A DNA stretch of 64,000 nt, from assembly GCA_905182995.1 (NCBI GenBank), contig CAJJDP010000075.1:231052-295051 (forward strand). Direction: 5' to 3'. The DNA is from Paramecium octaurelia (Eukaryota; Ciliophora; Oligohymenophorea; Peniculida; Parameciidae). Shown here piece after piece: positions 34,387 through 46,905 of the stretch (position 1 is its first letter; every line of letters starts with the position of its first letter). The notes under the pieces are model-generated. The model was not told the origin of the DNA. It made no database searches and saw only the letters and a program-made list of their open reading frames with translations. The position numbers were made by a program, and so were the translations under genes.

Positions 34387-36226
34387 ATGATGTTGAAAGA
34401 TATACAAAAGGAAGAGGAAGAAATTTTGAAATAATTTAACAAAATGACCAAGGATGCTCGAACGATCAATGAATTGTATGAGATTATGGAAATGATTAAC
34501 TACGAGATGAGTGTGAGGAATGACGACAAAATGATGATCTTAGATGAAATCACTCACCAAGAAGAGTTGTTGTAAGTGCTTGTATTATATATAATAAAGA
34601 TTGACAGAGGAGGCGAGTCTATAGAAACAAATCAGTAGCATATCCAAAGATCTGGAGACATCAGAGAAATTCTAATAAACAAGATCTTTACGTTAAACCG
34701 GGAGATTCCTATAATTCAATCACAATAATCACAATTTGAATGTTGAGACCAAAATACTTTAATCGAATATAATTACAAGTTACGATTTTGAAGAGTAATC
34801 AAAGTTGAATGACAAAATCCAAGATAACATATTCAATGACCCAATCAAATACAATACTCAAGAGGGAATCGATGAAACATAGGTTTATGATTGGATCCTT
34901 GATATAGATCTTATAAACAATGTTCAACAAGGGTGGACAGTCTATATCAGCAAGTAGTTCTAGGCAAACAAAGAATTGGTTGGATTATCTAATAGCGATA
35001 GCAAGGCTCAAATAAAATGGGAAGGAGCCACAGTTGCAGTTGTGGGTTTATATGATAAGGGTAAAACGTTTGTCTTGAACAATCTAACTTAATCTAATTT
35101 GCCATCCGGAAAAAAGGTAACAACCAAAGGAATTTCATTTAAACATGTTGATGTCGATTCAGGTACTCAATTAATATTGGTTGACACTGCGGGAAGTTAT
35201 TCGCCTGTTAAAATTTAGTCGGCTATGAGTATTGTGGAAAAAGAGGCTACTGAGCATTTCATCATAGATTTAGTGTTTGAATTGAGTGATTATTTCATTT
35301 GCGTTGTGAATGACTTTACTTCACTTGATCAGAGATATCTGGATAGATTATCAAGGTATATCTAAAATAGTTCAAAAACATTCAGAGAAATAATCGTAGT
35401 TCACAATTTGAAGGAAGTTGAAACTGCTGAGATATTACAGCATGTTTGGACCACCTAGGTGACTTAGATTTATTCAACTGGTGGATCAATCCAAAGAACC
35501 AAGGTTGCAGCCACTAACCCAAGAATAAATGAATTGTAAGAGAAACATGTTTTATGGTTTAAAACACAATACACAAGACATGTTTGTTTAGTTAGTGATG
35601 ACAGTCAATTGGGATTGGATGTTAATCCTTGGGTCTTTTCATTATTGAAATATTGGCTAAAAGCAGTCTTTGTTCCAGTTAATCGACAATTCTCTGTTTG
35701 TGAAAATATCCTCCAATATGCAACTAGTAAACTTACTTAGTATTTCAAAAGAGAAGTCAATGTTAAATTGATAGATACTGATAACTAATTTGTTAAGAAA
35801 ATTGTGTAAATGGAGGCAGATTTATAGGATGGAGAACTGAAGATTCCTCAAACCAACATTGATCAATCTGGACTCATATTGGCCAGACCTGATTCATTTG
35901 CTCCTGCTACTGATATCATTGCTAATGATAAATACATTATCTATATGGATGTACCTGGAATCAATGAAGAGGATATTGAAATGTATAGATAGAATGTAGT
36001 TACAATTGTTAAGGGTAATAGAAAAAAACCTTATTAAGAGGAGCAAAGTGATCACATTAAGAAATAGGAGAGAAAATATGGAGAATTCACTCTAAGTTTC
36101 AGGATCCCTGAAAATTTTGAAAGGAAATGGAAACATTTTGGAATTGAAAATGGAGTATTGAAAATTGTTTATGAAAAAGACAAAGATGATATCATTCCGA
36201 GCAAATTTGTTAGTTAAGCAGAATGA
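34387..36226 (+). CDS. P-loop GTPase fused to a small heat-shock (HSP20/alpha-crystallin) domain
   Basis: 603 residues with one 28-nt intron at 34572-34599 (ends AAAG). Residues about 1-170 are coiled-coil. The GTPase part follows: P-loop VVGLYDKGKTFVLNNL, switch region KGISFKHVDV, G3 motif LVDTAG, and a long helical G domain with IIVVHNLKEVE where NKxD-like specificity residues would lie. The last 120 residues are a complete HSP20 domain: DSFAPATDIIANDKYIIYMD, VPGINEEDIEM, KKQERKYGEFTLSFRIPENF, and IENGVLKIVYEK with the conserved GVL. One continuous frame joins the two, so it is a true fusion. The G domain looks septin/dynamin/GBP-like in length but I do not assign it. Confidence 0.88.
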
Positions 36227-36302
36227 AGAATATTTTTTTTTAGACATTCTGGTTTATATTTAAATAAGTTTCAGTCTTTTTAAGGATTAATATTTAATTA
36301 TC

Positions 36303-38104
36303 ATGCAATAATTCTAATAAATATAAGAACCTGATTGTTTCGTTTGCGCTTGTGGTTTCTTTTGTCAGTACATAAAGGAGAAGGAAATGGAATAGCATAT
36401 CGATTCTTGTCCTGTATATAGTGCATACAGCGAATTTATGAAATATATTGAGAGGAAGGATATTCAAAATGCTAATGAAGATCAGCTTAGAATAATGAAA
36501 GCAGAAGCAAAAGTGTATGTATCCAGATTAGAGATGATGCTAATGATTTGTACTAATAGATTTAAACTAAAATAGATTCATAATAATAATAGCCTATGTT
36601 ACAGAAGGCTCCTTCATAGACAGTTCTATGTGAAAAATGCAAGAAGCAATTCGAAGCTAATTCAGATTTCGATAAGGTTTGGTATTTAGAAAATTGTTCG
36701 CATATCATATGCAAAATTTGCATGCTGAATATTTGTAAAGAAGACTTTTTGACCAAAAAAAGCAATGTAACTTGTGTTTGTGGGGAGAGATTCAAGGATG
36801 AGGAGGTTAAATAAATCTTGGGAAGAGACTTATATGAACAATTAACCGAGAAACTCAATTTGTCATTATAGAATATTATTGAGTGTTGTCATTGCAAGGA
36901 ACGATTCTGTTTCTAGAAGGGGAATATAGAGGAGAAGATATAGGATTAGAATGGTAAATTGGTACAGGGAGAACAATTAAAACATTACATTGAAAATAGG
37001 TTTAAATGCTCTAAGTGTCACACTGAATAATGTAAGAATTGTATGAGTATACCATATCATACAAACATGACTTGTGAAGAATATAAAATTAATAAGGCAG
37101 CAGTAAAATGCAGATTATGTGAATAACCAACAGAAATATAAAAGAATTAGCCTGAAGCATTATAGAAAATATGTTCATAACAGGAGTGTCAAAATAGAGC
37201 TAAAAATTTATGTACTCTTAAATTAGCATGTGGACATTTTTGTTAAGGATTAAAGAACACTCCTTGTTTGCCATGTCTAAATGAGAAATGTGCCAAGGAT
37301 TAAAATGAAGATGACTATTGTAATATATGCTTTACAGAAGGATTAAAATCACAGCCTTGTGTTTAGACTACTTGTGGACATGTATATATGATAAATACTA
37401 TTATTAGATATTCCATGAAGATTGCTTAAGATAAAAGTTAGAAGCTAAATGGAATGGTCCAAGAATTGTATTCAATTTTATGAAATGTCCTTTATGCAAT
37501 AAATTTTTGGATATTCAAGTACCTCATTTCAAAAAGTCTATTGAATAAGGACAGATTTTATTGAAAGAAGTGCAAGAAATGTGTTTACAGAGATTGAAAT
37601 TAGAAGAAAAGGAGAAAGATAAAGAATTATTGGATCCTACTCATCAGTTCTTCTAAAAACCTTTGGATTATGCCATGCATATTTATTGCTATTATTTGTG
37701 TTTCAAATGCAAAAAACCATATTTTGGAGGATTGAAGAATTGTTAATAAGCAGCAGATCAAGATCCAAAAGTAGAATTCAAGTAGGAAGATTTAGTTTGC
37801 ACAAAATGCTGTCCATTATTGACTCTTGAGGATAAGTGTAATAAACATGGAGTTGATTATATTGATTTCAAATGTAGACATTGTTGTTCAATTGCATTAT
37901 GGTGGTGTCAGTATGATATTAATACTATTATTAAGTGGTACAACTCATTATTGTGATCCTTGTCATAGAAACATCAAGACTAATATGACCAAACCATGTC
38001 CAGGACCAGGAAAATGTCCTTTAGGAATTCCCCATAAACCTAATGGTGAAGAAATGTCGTTAGGTTGTTCTTTATGTAGAGCAGAAAGGTTGAAAGCCAA
38101 ATGA
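36303..38104 (+). CDS. E3 ubiquitin ligase: RBR-like zinc modules plus MYCBP2-type RING and tandem-cysteine domain
   Basis: 577 residues. After a zinc-binding N-terminus ([10 protein letters not shown]) comes a RING1-like unit ([34 protein letters not shown]) and an IBR-like unit ([35 protein letters not shown]). Then follows a classical RING ([32 protein letters not shown]), and a tandem-cysteine domain nearly collinear with MYCBP2/PAM/Highwire: [81 protein letters not shown]2 uses a RING-cysteine-relay to esterify Thr/Ser. Introns at 37382-37407, 37911-37935 (ends AAG), and a 17-nt one at 36515-36531 inferred from frame. Far shorter than MYCBP2 (>4,000 residues). Confidence 0.88.
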
Positions 38105-38135
38105 TTATCGCATATAACACTAAAAAAATATAATA

Positions 38136-39717
38136 TCATTCTATTTCCTTCCCCAGGGTATCATAAGGTAAAAAACAATTAGTGAGACTGGTCATAAATG
38201 AAATGACTATGATAATTAAGTCAAGGTACCTGTAAATAATAAAAATGGACTTAAAAGATCCATAGATGACAAATAAAGACAGATCCATGGCATTATGACT
38301 CCACCTAATCTGCCTACTCCGTTTGCCATTCCGACTCCAGTTGTACGGATTTTAGTTGAATACACTTCCGCGGTATATTAGAATGAAAAAATAAAAGTCA
38401 TAGATAGAAAGAATTTACAGAAATTTGTCCATAACATAAATCTACTTGGATCATCAAAATAGGCAGCTACACAACTCAAAGCTTAAATAAAAAAGAATAA
38501 AATTAGTGAATTCTTCCTTCCCAAATATTTTATATCTATGATCACTGAAGCTGCTGCTGCTCCAATTATATCACTTATTGATGATATCACCAATTATAAT
38601 AGTTTATGAACAGCCAAATAAGAATCTCCTAACTTAAGTCCTTGTAAAAATGTGGGCAACATCATTACAATTCCATAGTAGATAAACGAAAGGGTGAACC
38701 AATTAAACCAGACCAAACAAGTTACAAACCACTTCTCTTTATCAAATAATGATGATATTGATGCCTATTACAATTATTCAGTAAATTACATTCTCTTATT
38801 ATTTTGCAATCTTATTCATCATATTTGCCCAATTTATCAATTATTATTTGACATCATCTGTCAAAACAAACTGAGAATGGTTTAATGTAGTCATTTATTA
38901 AATTATCTCGAATGCTTCCTCCTTCCTTCCATTCAATAATGCAAATCTTGCTGACTCTTATAATTTCAGCACACATAATAACCAGGCCAACATTCCTGGA
39001 ATCGCACAATAAAATGTCATTGCTCTCCAATTACCCTTTATTTCTATATTAAATTTATACATCATCGAAGTTGATCAAGAAGAATGAAGCAATCCACAAA
39101 CCAAATAATTATCCTAATGAAAAGGTCAGTGTGATAAGACTCATATATCTACCTCTTACTTCTATTTGAGTTATTTCAGAAAGCATTGTCACCCCACAAG
39201 GTGAAAAGAATCCAACCAACACCCCCATGATTCCTCTTACAAATAATAACTAGTATATATCCTAACATAAAATAGTTGCCAAAGTAACTAGACAAGTTAG
39301 GAATGAACTGTATAAAAAGGGACCTCGTCTGCCAAAACGATCTGAAAATTAACCTGACATCATAGAACCTGTTAAAAACCCTACAAAAACAAAACTTGCT
39401 TGGAGTGAGTTCAATGAGTCAGGAACATTCCATTAGTTCTTAAGAATAGGTATCATTAATGTAAATAAAGTGATTTAGGCACCTTCTGTTACACCCAACA
39501 ACCCCATTATTAAGTAAATCCATAATTAGTAGGATCCAAATCCTACCTGAGATAGCAACTGGTCAAATGAAAAAAGAGGTTCTTAATTGTGAATACTATT
39601 ATTCTCAGTATTGGAAACCAATTTTCTCATTTGAATACTTTGTTAATCATCAACTTTTTTTGATTCGGACATTCTTAGTTTCTCTAATTGCACTTATTCG
39701 TATATTTCTTCAGTCAT
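38136..39717 (-). CDS. Major facilitator transporter (SV2/SVOP or sugar-transporter-like)
   Basis: 502 residues with about 12 hydrophobic segments. The A-motif loop between helices 2 and 3 is clear (GQFSDRFGRRGPFLYSS), with the N-terminal helix QLWIYLIMGLLGVTEGAQI. The loop before helix 7 is short. The second half holds the repeated motif IIDIKYLGRKNSLIL, then FSFQYTAEVYSTKIRTTGVG and the C-terminal LPYDTLGKEIE, all typical of SVOP/organic-ion transporters. Introns at 39036-39060 (ends AAAG), 38765-38789 and 38207-38229. Substrate cannot be inferred. Convergent with the E3 gene, 31 bp between stops. Confidence 0.9.
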
Positions 39718-39776
39718 TGATGTAAGTTGATGTTTTGTGCTAAATGAAAATAAATTATAAATTATATTCTTAATTA

Positions 39777-41299
39777 TCACATTAAATCCAACAAATTCTA
39801 ATTCTCCACTTTTATCGGTTAATTTATTTCTAAATCCAATAAGTTTACATCTTAAGCATTTAATTACTATTAAGCTCTTTAATTTTGCTGTTTATTTACC
39901 ACAAAAACTGAAAGAAAATTTTTATATGAAATATTTTTCATAGTTTTTGGATCATACAATTTTATCCCCTTTATTTGATGGACACCACAGTTATATGCTA
40001 CTACATCTAACTTAATTCTTCTTGTTCTCAACCCTGGGGGATAGTTTAATTTCTAAATTCATATAAATCTCCATCTTACCATTTAACTCATTCCAACAAT
40101 CTTAATCGCTTTCATTTCCAATTCCTCCAATTTAATAGCCAAATCAAGTTGAGGGACATCAAATAAGATTCCCAATTCAATGTCAATTTCTATTGTTGAA
40201 ATAACTTCTTTCTCAATTTAAATTGATTTTGAAGGTCTTAGATTTATTGGGTAAATCCTGACCAAACAAGTTTTTTAAGTTCCATAATAATTACCACAAG
40301 TACCCCATTCTAAATGAATCTACCCCAACCTCAAATCATACTCTGTCAAATCCTCTATAAAATTGTTAAGAATTAGAAATACTCTTCTGAGTCAATACAG
40401 TATAAATAGCCTTTAGATCTGATGTTTCAATGAGAATACGATATATGATTTTCACACATTCATCCTGAGCCAACACTATTGGTAATTAGTAGTCTTTCTA
40501 CAGAAATAGAATTATGCAATATATATACCAATTTCTGAATGGACATGATATTTTCGACTTTAAATTCAATATTCTTCATCTCCAGAGGCTACGATGACAC
40601 ATTTAAGCATTAATACTCTAAAAATACTTCCGGAAACTAAATAATTAAATGAAATAATTTACATTCTCACTAACCATTGAATAATGAGACTCAAAAGGTT
40701 GAAATGCTTTGAAGGTATGTTGTTATTTTTTCTCCAAGCGTACCTATTCTTGACTAAGGGTTTAATATTAACTATAAGTTACACTAGCTATGCTGAATTT
40801 TGAATCTTATAACTTAGTAGATAACTTAAGGAGTATTCATCCTATTCTTCTAATTTGCTTTCATTAAAGATTAGTAATTCCTATCCATCTTTTACTCTCT
40901 CAAAATAAGACGAGGATAATTAGCGATATGTTTTATTCTTTTTTAAGGACTCTAGGTTCGTCTAAATAGTTATAACCATTTTGTGTATACTTCAATTGTT
41001 ATGGAATCCATTTCATATAGACCTTTGTATTTAATTAGTGTCAAATATTGGACTGAATATCCAACGTAGGTTTTGCCTTGCTAAATTTCTTTTCGACCCA
41101 CCAAATACAGATGACCATCATTTATAAAATAAATAGGTTCATTGATGAGTTTGCTTAAAGAATGCGATTTGCCTGTCTGAGCAGATGAGACAGTATAAGT
41201 TTATTTATTGAATGTGCTTAGATTGTTTTTGAAGGGAGGAATTTACTAAATTTCTTATAATGAGTAATGTGTAATCTCAAAGAAATCTTTTGGGTTCAT
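39777..41299 (-). CDS. TRAPPC13: TRAPP complex subunit 13 homologue
   Basis: 453 residues, near the length of human TRAPPC13 (about 417), a Golgi/ER tethering-complex subunit. Matches recognised in order: a β-rich N-terminus (TYVGYSVQYLTLIKYKGLY), then FKAFQPFESHYSMVSENFPE and VFLEYQCLNVSSQPLEMKNI (the DEVFLE-x4-N region), YRILIETSDLKAIYTV, IHLEWGTCGNYYGTQKTCLV and a C-terminal Ig-like strand set. Six introns: 40962-40990, 40806-40825 (20 nt, GTT...AAG), 40637-40662, 40498-40528, 40355-40382, 40053-40079. The tail carries two clathrin-box-like motifs, LLDLE and LLDLM, not known to me from this family. It is 59 bp upstream of the transporter gene, same strand. Confidence 0.72.
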
Positions 41300-41396
41300 C
41301 TACAATATAAATATATTATTAATGATTCATGATTAAATATATATAAAAGAGAGAGTACCAAAAAATTGCCCTTTGTTAATATATATAAATTATTGA

Positions 41397-44300
41397 TCAT
41401 TAATTTAACAAGCTGAGGATGCCAGGGATTTCCATGAGCATTGAATGGACATCTTGTTTCTACTAAAATCCATTATTGTTCTCCTCATCAGAAATCGGCT
41501 CTAATTCTTTTTTCTTGGAAGGAATCAATTATCCTTATTATTTTTTCTGTTATGCTTTGTGATTCTCAATGACTCTCTTGAATTGAATGTGTTTCAATAC
41601 ATTAACGTATTGAACAGGTTGAGGCAGAATAGTATTTGTGCACTCCTTTAAATCCTTGACATAATACACGAAACATAAATGTGGTTTAAACTTCTCCAAA
41701 TTATGATATTTAGTTAGATTATCCATGACTAATTGATTCCTAAAAGAATATTTTAAATTATTTACTCTAACTCTTCCTTCATTATAATCCACTTAGTCGT
41801 AGGCTTAAGTTTATTCAAATAATCGTAGTAGATCAAGGTCAATCCTACATCTCCCAATTTGGTTCCAACACATTGTCTAGAGTGTTTCAACTTATCTGCC
41901 AATTTAAATAAGTCCCCAGCAACATTGATATCCTTTGAGTATAACCATCCTATCATCATTCTAAATTGACCTGGTTTCCTCTATGTAAAATACTCCATAA
42001 CTTCTTTCACAGGGGAGAACGATTCACAAGTGACTGTGATGTTTTCAGTTTTTGGGAAGTGCTAAGCCATATGATGTTCATAAGTCAATAATTGTGGTTT
42101 GATGAGAAATGATTCTCTTGAGTCATTCACTTTTTTCTTAATTTACAAATTAATTTCTCCAAGGTTCATCAATAGATTCTTTTACTTTTTGCAAGGTGTA
42201 TCCACTTGTCCATCTGGATTGTATAGAAGAACATCATTAGCTATTTGGATTGGTTGAGCAATAATAGTTGGTTGTTTAGGAGGTTCAGGTTTCACTTTCT
42301 TCTCTAACTCTGGCTCACTTTTAATTGAATGTTGAGAGATTAATTTTTAAGCACTTGCAATTTAGGGCACTTAAGGCTGTTATTATTTCTTTATGACTTT
42401 GATGCTCTCCAATTACAAGGCCTGTTTACTATTGGTTTGTTAACTATTTGATTTCTTTTGATGGAGATACTGTTTGTAAGCCTTTTTCATTTCTTCATAG
42501 TTGAGTCTATAAAAGATAATATTGATATTTACTCTATCTATTTATTTTGTTTAATGACTGCTTTAATCTTTTCAATTTCTTTCAGATACTTGTCCTTATC
42601 GAAACTCTGTTCCATGAACACCTGAGCTTCCAAATTGCGTATCTATTGTTCATTTACTTATTTCCAATTTGAGCACTTTTTAAAACAGATCTATAGATCA
42701 AGTCTTTGAGTTTATCTCATATCCTCAGTAATCCCTTCCAGAACTTATTAGCTCTATGACTTTTTCTTCTTTATCTTTTGTTCCTTCTATTGCTTTTTTG
42801 TTTCAATTCCAAATGTCTCGCCTATATTTTAACTACTCTCTTCCATCCATCTGATCCATTCAAAATCATCTTACAGACTCTATAAAGATATAATAATAAA
42901 TTCTTACACAATCAATGAATTTGAAATCAGTGTTGTTCGTGCTCTCCTACTTCCCTTTATAAGTAAGACTCAACTTTTAATACCACTCCTCACCTCCTAA
43001 GGCCACCAAGAGATTGATTTCTTCCAGTCTTTGCAAAATCTACTCAGTAGGATTCAATTGTTTCAAACATTTTAATGATTACTACTTTATCATGTTGTAC
43101 ATCAATTGGACACAGAAGTTCTTTACTTTCAAAAAACAACAACAGTAATAGGTCCTTATCTTTTACAATTGCTGAATGTACAGACTATTGTCTGGTTGTT
43201 TTTAGACTAAGTCATTATATTATTGCAACACTTAGCGTACTTCTTACAAGTCTTCGCCCAAATCTTTTACTTTGAATATCGGATACTCTTTGGCTTATAT
43301 ATATATCTAGTTGATCTACTCTGCGTCTGGTTTGTTTTCCAAATACTTATAGTAAGATTTATACGATTGCAAATTGTTGATTTACTCTCTGCTCTTAACC
43401 CATAGGAATCGTTATTCTTGATATTCCTTGAGTTTTCTACCCAAATCATCCATGATGAAGATATGGTCCTTCAGTTTCAATAATAAAACATTGTTGGAAT
43501 CTATGTTTGCCTATGTGGCACAGGAGATCAAAGTCTTGTAGGCTTAGGGATTGGCTTTTGCTTCAATGAACTCCTCTGCCTTTTACATCCACAGCATCTG
43601 AATGTAGTATTGCCACAATTTAGTTTGTAAATTGTTATCTTGATACTGATTCTTATTGATTAATTTGATTAGCTAATTGAAATGAGGAGCCACTTGACCA
43701 GCCAATTGATTCTCGAACTCCTACAAGTTGATAATCCAACTCTCGTATTCCTTCTTGATCTTCTAGAGTTGTTAGGTGTAGAATGGATCTTAGATTTGGG
43801 GATCAGCATTTAACAAATGAATTATTTGGCTGATATTATATTTTTTATTACCCCCTTGGATCACCAGTTGATTTGATTGATCTAGGATTTGTTAGCATTC
43901 GCATCTCCATTTGAGTTATCTGAAATTCAATACTACTGATTTCAATTCATCATAGACGATTTCTGGAATTGCAACTTTGTAAAGCAATTCATTATTGAAA
44001 TCTAAATCTGAGATATCTTTTACTTTCTAAATCATCTTAGGCAATGTATCATATGAATTGTATACCAAATAATATAATTACTTCACAAAGTCTATTTGCT
44101 ATTCAGTTTACTTAATGTAAGTGTCCAATTCAAGAGACTTTAGTTTTTTGAATTCATCCAATGAATCACTCAAACTAGGTTGGATATTTTGGATGATCTC
44201 TTGCGCTTAGACCAATTGCTGTCTCCTTTGTTCTACATCCATATCAAATCCAAGTTAAAAGCATTCATGTTCAATCTCCTCCAACTGTTCCAGTGTGATT

Positions 44301-46420
44301 GATTCATTCAACCTTTTGTAGAGTTCTCTGAATTTTAGGAATTTAGCCTTTTGAGATTCCATATAGGTTGATGTTAATAGGCACTTTGACATCAAATCTA
44401 ATATTTCATGACAAAATTAAATAGTTACTTTTTTTTAAGTCTGACACTTCTAATGAATTTCTTACAATTGATTATATACACTCCTTATTACAATCGAGTC
44501 TTTAGCAGCCTTTTGGATGTTTTCATATGTATACACTCCTATATACTCCTTTTCAGTCAATCTACAAAAACTCTCAATCTTCAATTCCAATTCCACTTTG
44601 AATTCATCAATAAATTCTTATTCAAAATATGACTATAACTAATTTGTGAGTGTGTCACTATTGACTGGGAATTCTATAATCTTCTTATACGAGTTCAGAA
44701 CATTATCTTATTCCAAAGAGTTGAGTTCTTCTAATAATTTATCAATAATCTTGAGACATCCCAAGGTAACATTATTATGATTGGCAATCCTCTTTAAATC
44801 TATCAATTTCAATTTATTAGGTTTGTTTTTTTAATTCTTCATCAAAATCATTTATTTATATACTGTCAAATCAAGTTGATTGTCAATGACTGGATATTCA
44901 ATTTGCATTCTCTCTGCTTCAAATAAAGATCTCAAAGTGGTCTTGATTTGTTATGCCACTTTGTACCTGTTAATAAGTTGGCCTAGATTATCATTAGGAG
45001 ATTTGAATATTTTTTGATTGTCCGTGACATTTTCATTGAGAATCTTAAAAGTGTCTTCCATCAGATAGCCTTCAGAAATTCCTTTCTATATCTGTACTTT
45101 GATATCTTTTCTTGACAACACAAAGGATTTAATGAGTTTGTTTTCACCCAATTCAAAGTAGTAACCTTTAAATTTAAATGATTTAACTAATTCTTCTGCA
45201 AATTGTTCACTCTATTCTAGTTAGGTGGGTATGAGAGAGTGCATTTTCTATTTTAATTCTTCCTGGAGTTTTTCCTTCAATAAAATCTTGTCTAATTGAA
45301 TTACAGTAGAAGGTTTGATGGGTAATGATGCCAAGAAGAGTTTGTAAAATTTGATATTTCTATAATCATTCTCGTCCAGAGGAATGGATGGCAACCTCTT
45401 CATGATAGCTTCAATGTATAAGAGCAATGGGAGCAAGTCTATCAAGTGTAAAATGTAGACACTTTTAGGCACAACCAAATCTTCAAAGTTTAGTAATTTA
45501 GGATCCTCTAAATCTATCTTAGTTCTCTTGGCACTCCATCCTTTACAAGCTTCGCAGATGTAGCTGTCATCCTTTACATTCTTACGTTTAATACATCCAA
45601 AATGATACCATTCATAACAATGATCACATTATACCATTTGCTTATTATTCAAGGATTTACGACATATGCAAAACAAACGATGACTCTCCATATGCACTTA
45701 GCAGTAACTCTCTATCTTATTCTATGATGACCATTGTTGACTGCATTATTGTAGAGTGTAATTGTCAAAAATAGATTCCAAAGTGTTTTTTACATGTTCC
45801 TTGTATTATTGTGTCTGGTTTCCCCTTTTCTTCTATTTGTCTTGAAACTTGTCAAGGGCATTGTAAAAGGCGTCCTGAATCTCTTTTAACTCACATTTAA
45901 TCTCACCTGACTCTACATCCAATTGATTTGGATCCTAATTATTAGCTTGAAACTTTAAATGGAAGATCCACTATTCCGTTTCTATGTCTTCTTGTGCCTT
46001 CTCTACTTGTTCTACAAAAATGCAATGAGGATGAGCATAAGCCTAACAATCTAGACATTAGATGTTTGCACCACTTTTTCCACAATTTGAACATTTCTCC
46101 TTGGTTTTTTTGTCTATTTAACTTTTAGTAGCAAATGTCATTGTATGATAATTGATCACCTGGATATGAGGAGCGAAAATTGCACAAGAGACATGCACAT
46201 ACACTCCACTCTGATCGGAGAGTCGTTTTAGTAAGCCTTTCTATCCACAGATACAACACAATGGTTTCTTTGCTATGTCTTAGCATGGATCACATACTCC
46301 ATCCAAATTATTGTATCCATAACAGAATCGATGATATTTCAATTTGCATTGTTGACATTCCATTTACTAACACCCTTTATCTTTCCTCTCGAAATTTAAT
46401 CCACAAACAGAGCAATTCAT
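41397..46420 (-). CDS. Large PHD-finger chromatin protein (extended PHD plus PHD)
   Basis: 1,647 residues. The N-terminus begins CSVCGLNFERKDKGCQQMEC, QCKLKYHRFC, then an extended PHD module: CCICGQKGLLKRL, YVHVSCAIFAPHI, EKCSNCGKSGANIQC, CQAYAHPHC. A separate PHD finger follows: FCICRKSLNNKQMVQCDHCY, EWYHFGC, SYICEAC. Residues about 300-1250 are long helical segments, some with an EL-x10-W pattern that resembles the PLU-1 region of KDM5 proteins; no JmjC domain is present. A globular C-terminal part (MMIGWLYSKDINVAGDLFKL) and an acidic tail end the protein. Introns at 42880-42907, 42507-42532 and 41740-41765. Likely a histone reader in a chromatin complex; the mark is unknown. Confidence 0.8.
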
Positions 46421-46450
46421 TTATTATTAATATTACTAACGATTAAAAAT

Positions 46451-46615
46451 ATGGGCATTTGTACTAGCAAACCAAAACCAAGATAATAATAGAAACTCGA
46501 AGTCCGAATCCAAACAGTCACAAACACTCAAGCAGACAGGTAACTATCTTAAGCATCCTTTTATCGTTCTATTGATAGAGGCTATTAAATTGCCCAAGAA
46601 CACGATGCCTTTTGA
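46451..46615 (+). CDS. Tiny dually acylated protein, unknown
   Basis: 54 residues without introns, ATG 46451 to TGA 46613-46615. It begins MGICTSKPKPRQQQ: Gly2 and Ser6 fit N-myristoylation and Cys4 fits palmitoylation, so it is probably tethered to a membrane. The rest is polar (TNTQADRQLSQASFYRSIDR). No domain. Its start codon is 30 bp from that of the PHD-finger gene on the other strand, so the two must share a promoter. Short length lowers certainty, but start context, acylation signal and position all support it. Confidence 0.55.
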
Positions 46616-46905
46616 AACCACACTCAACAAGACTAATTAATGAACTTAATACTCTTTTATATATATATATTTGTGCCATCAATCAACCTTTACTTATATG
46701 CATGAAATTCATCAATCCTTTTATTTTACTTTACACAACTCTCTCAATATTATCACACTCATTAATCCAGCCTCACTTTAAAGAACTATGTCAATCCTAC
46801 CTACTTAATCGAATTGTAATCCGAATTTATTTTCTACCTCACAAACTAACTCTATATCATAAAGAGTACAATATCCTTGTAATATATATTTATTAATATA
46901 CAAAA

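Noticed and set aside
46612-46896. 94-residue plus-strand open frame
   Set aside because: Composition is that of AT-rich intergenic DNA read under the standard code, with no domain, and it begins inside the stop region of the small acylated gene.
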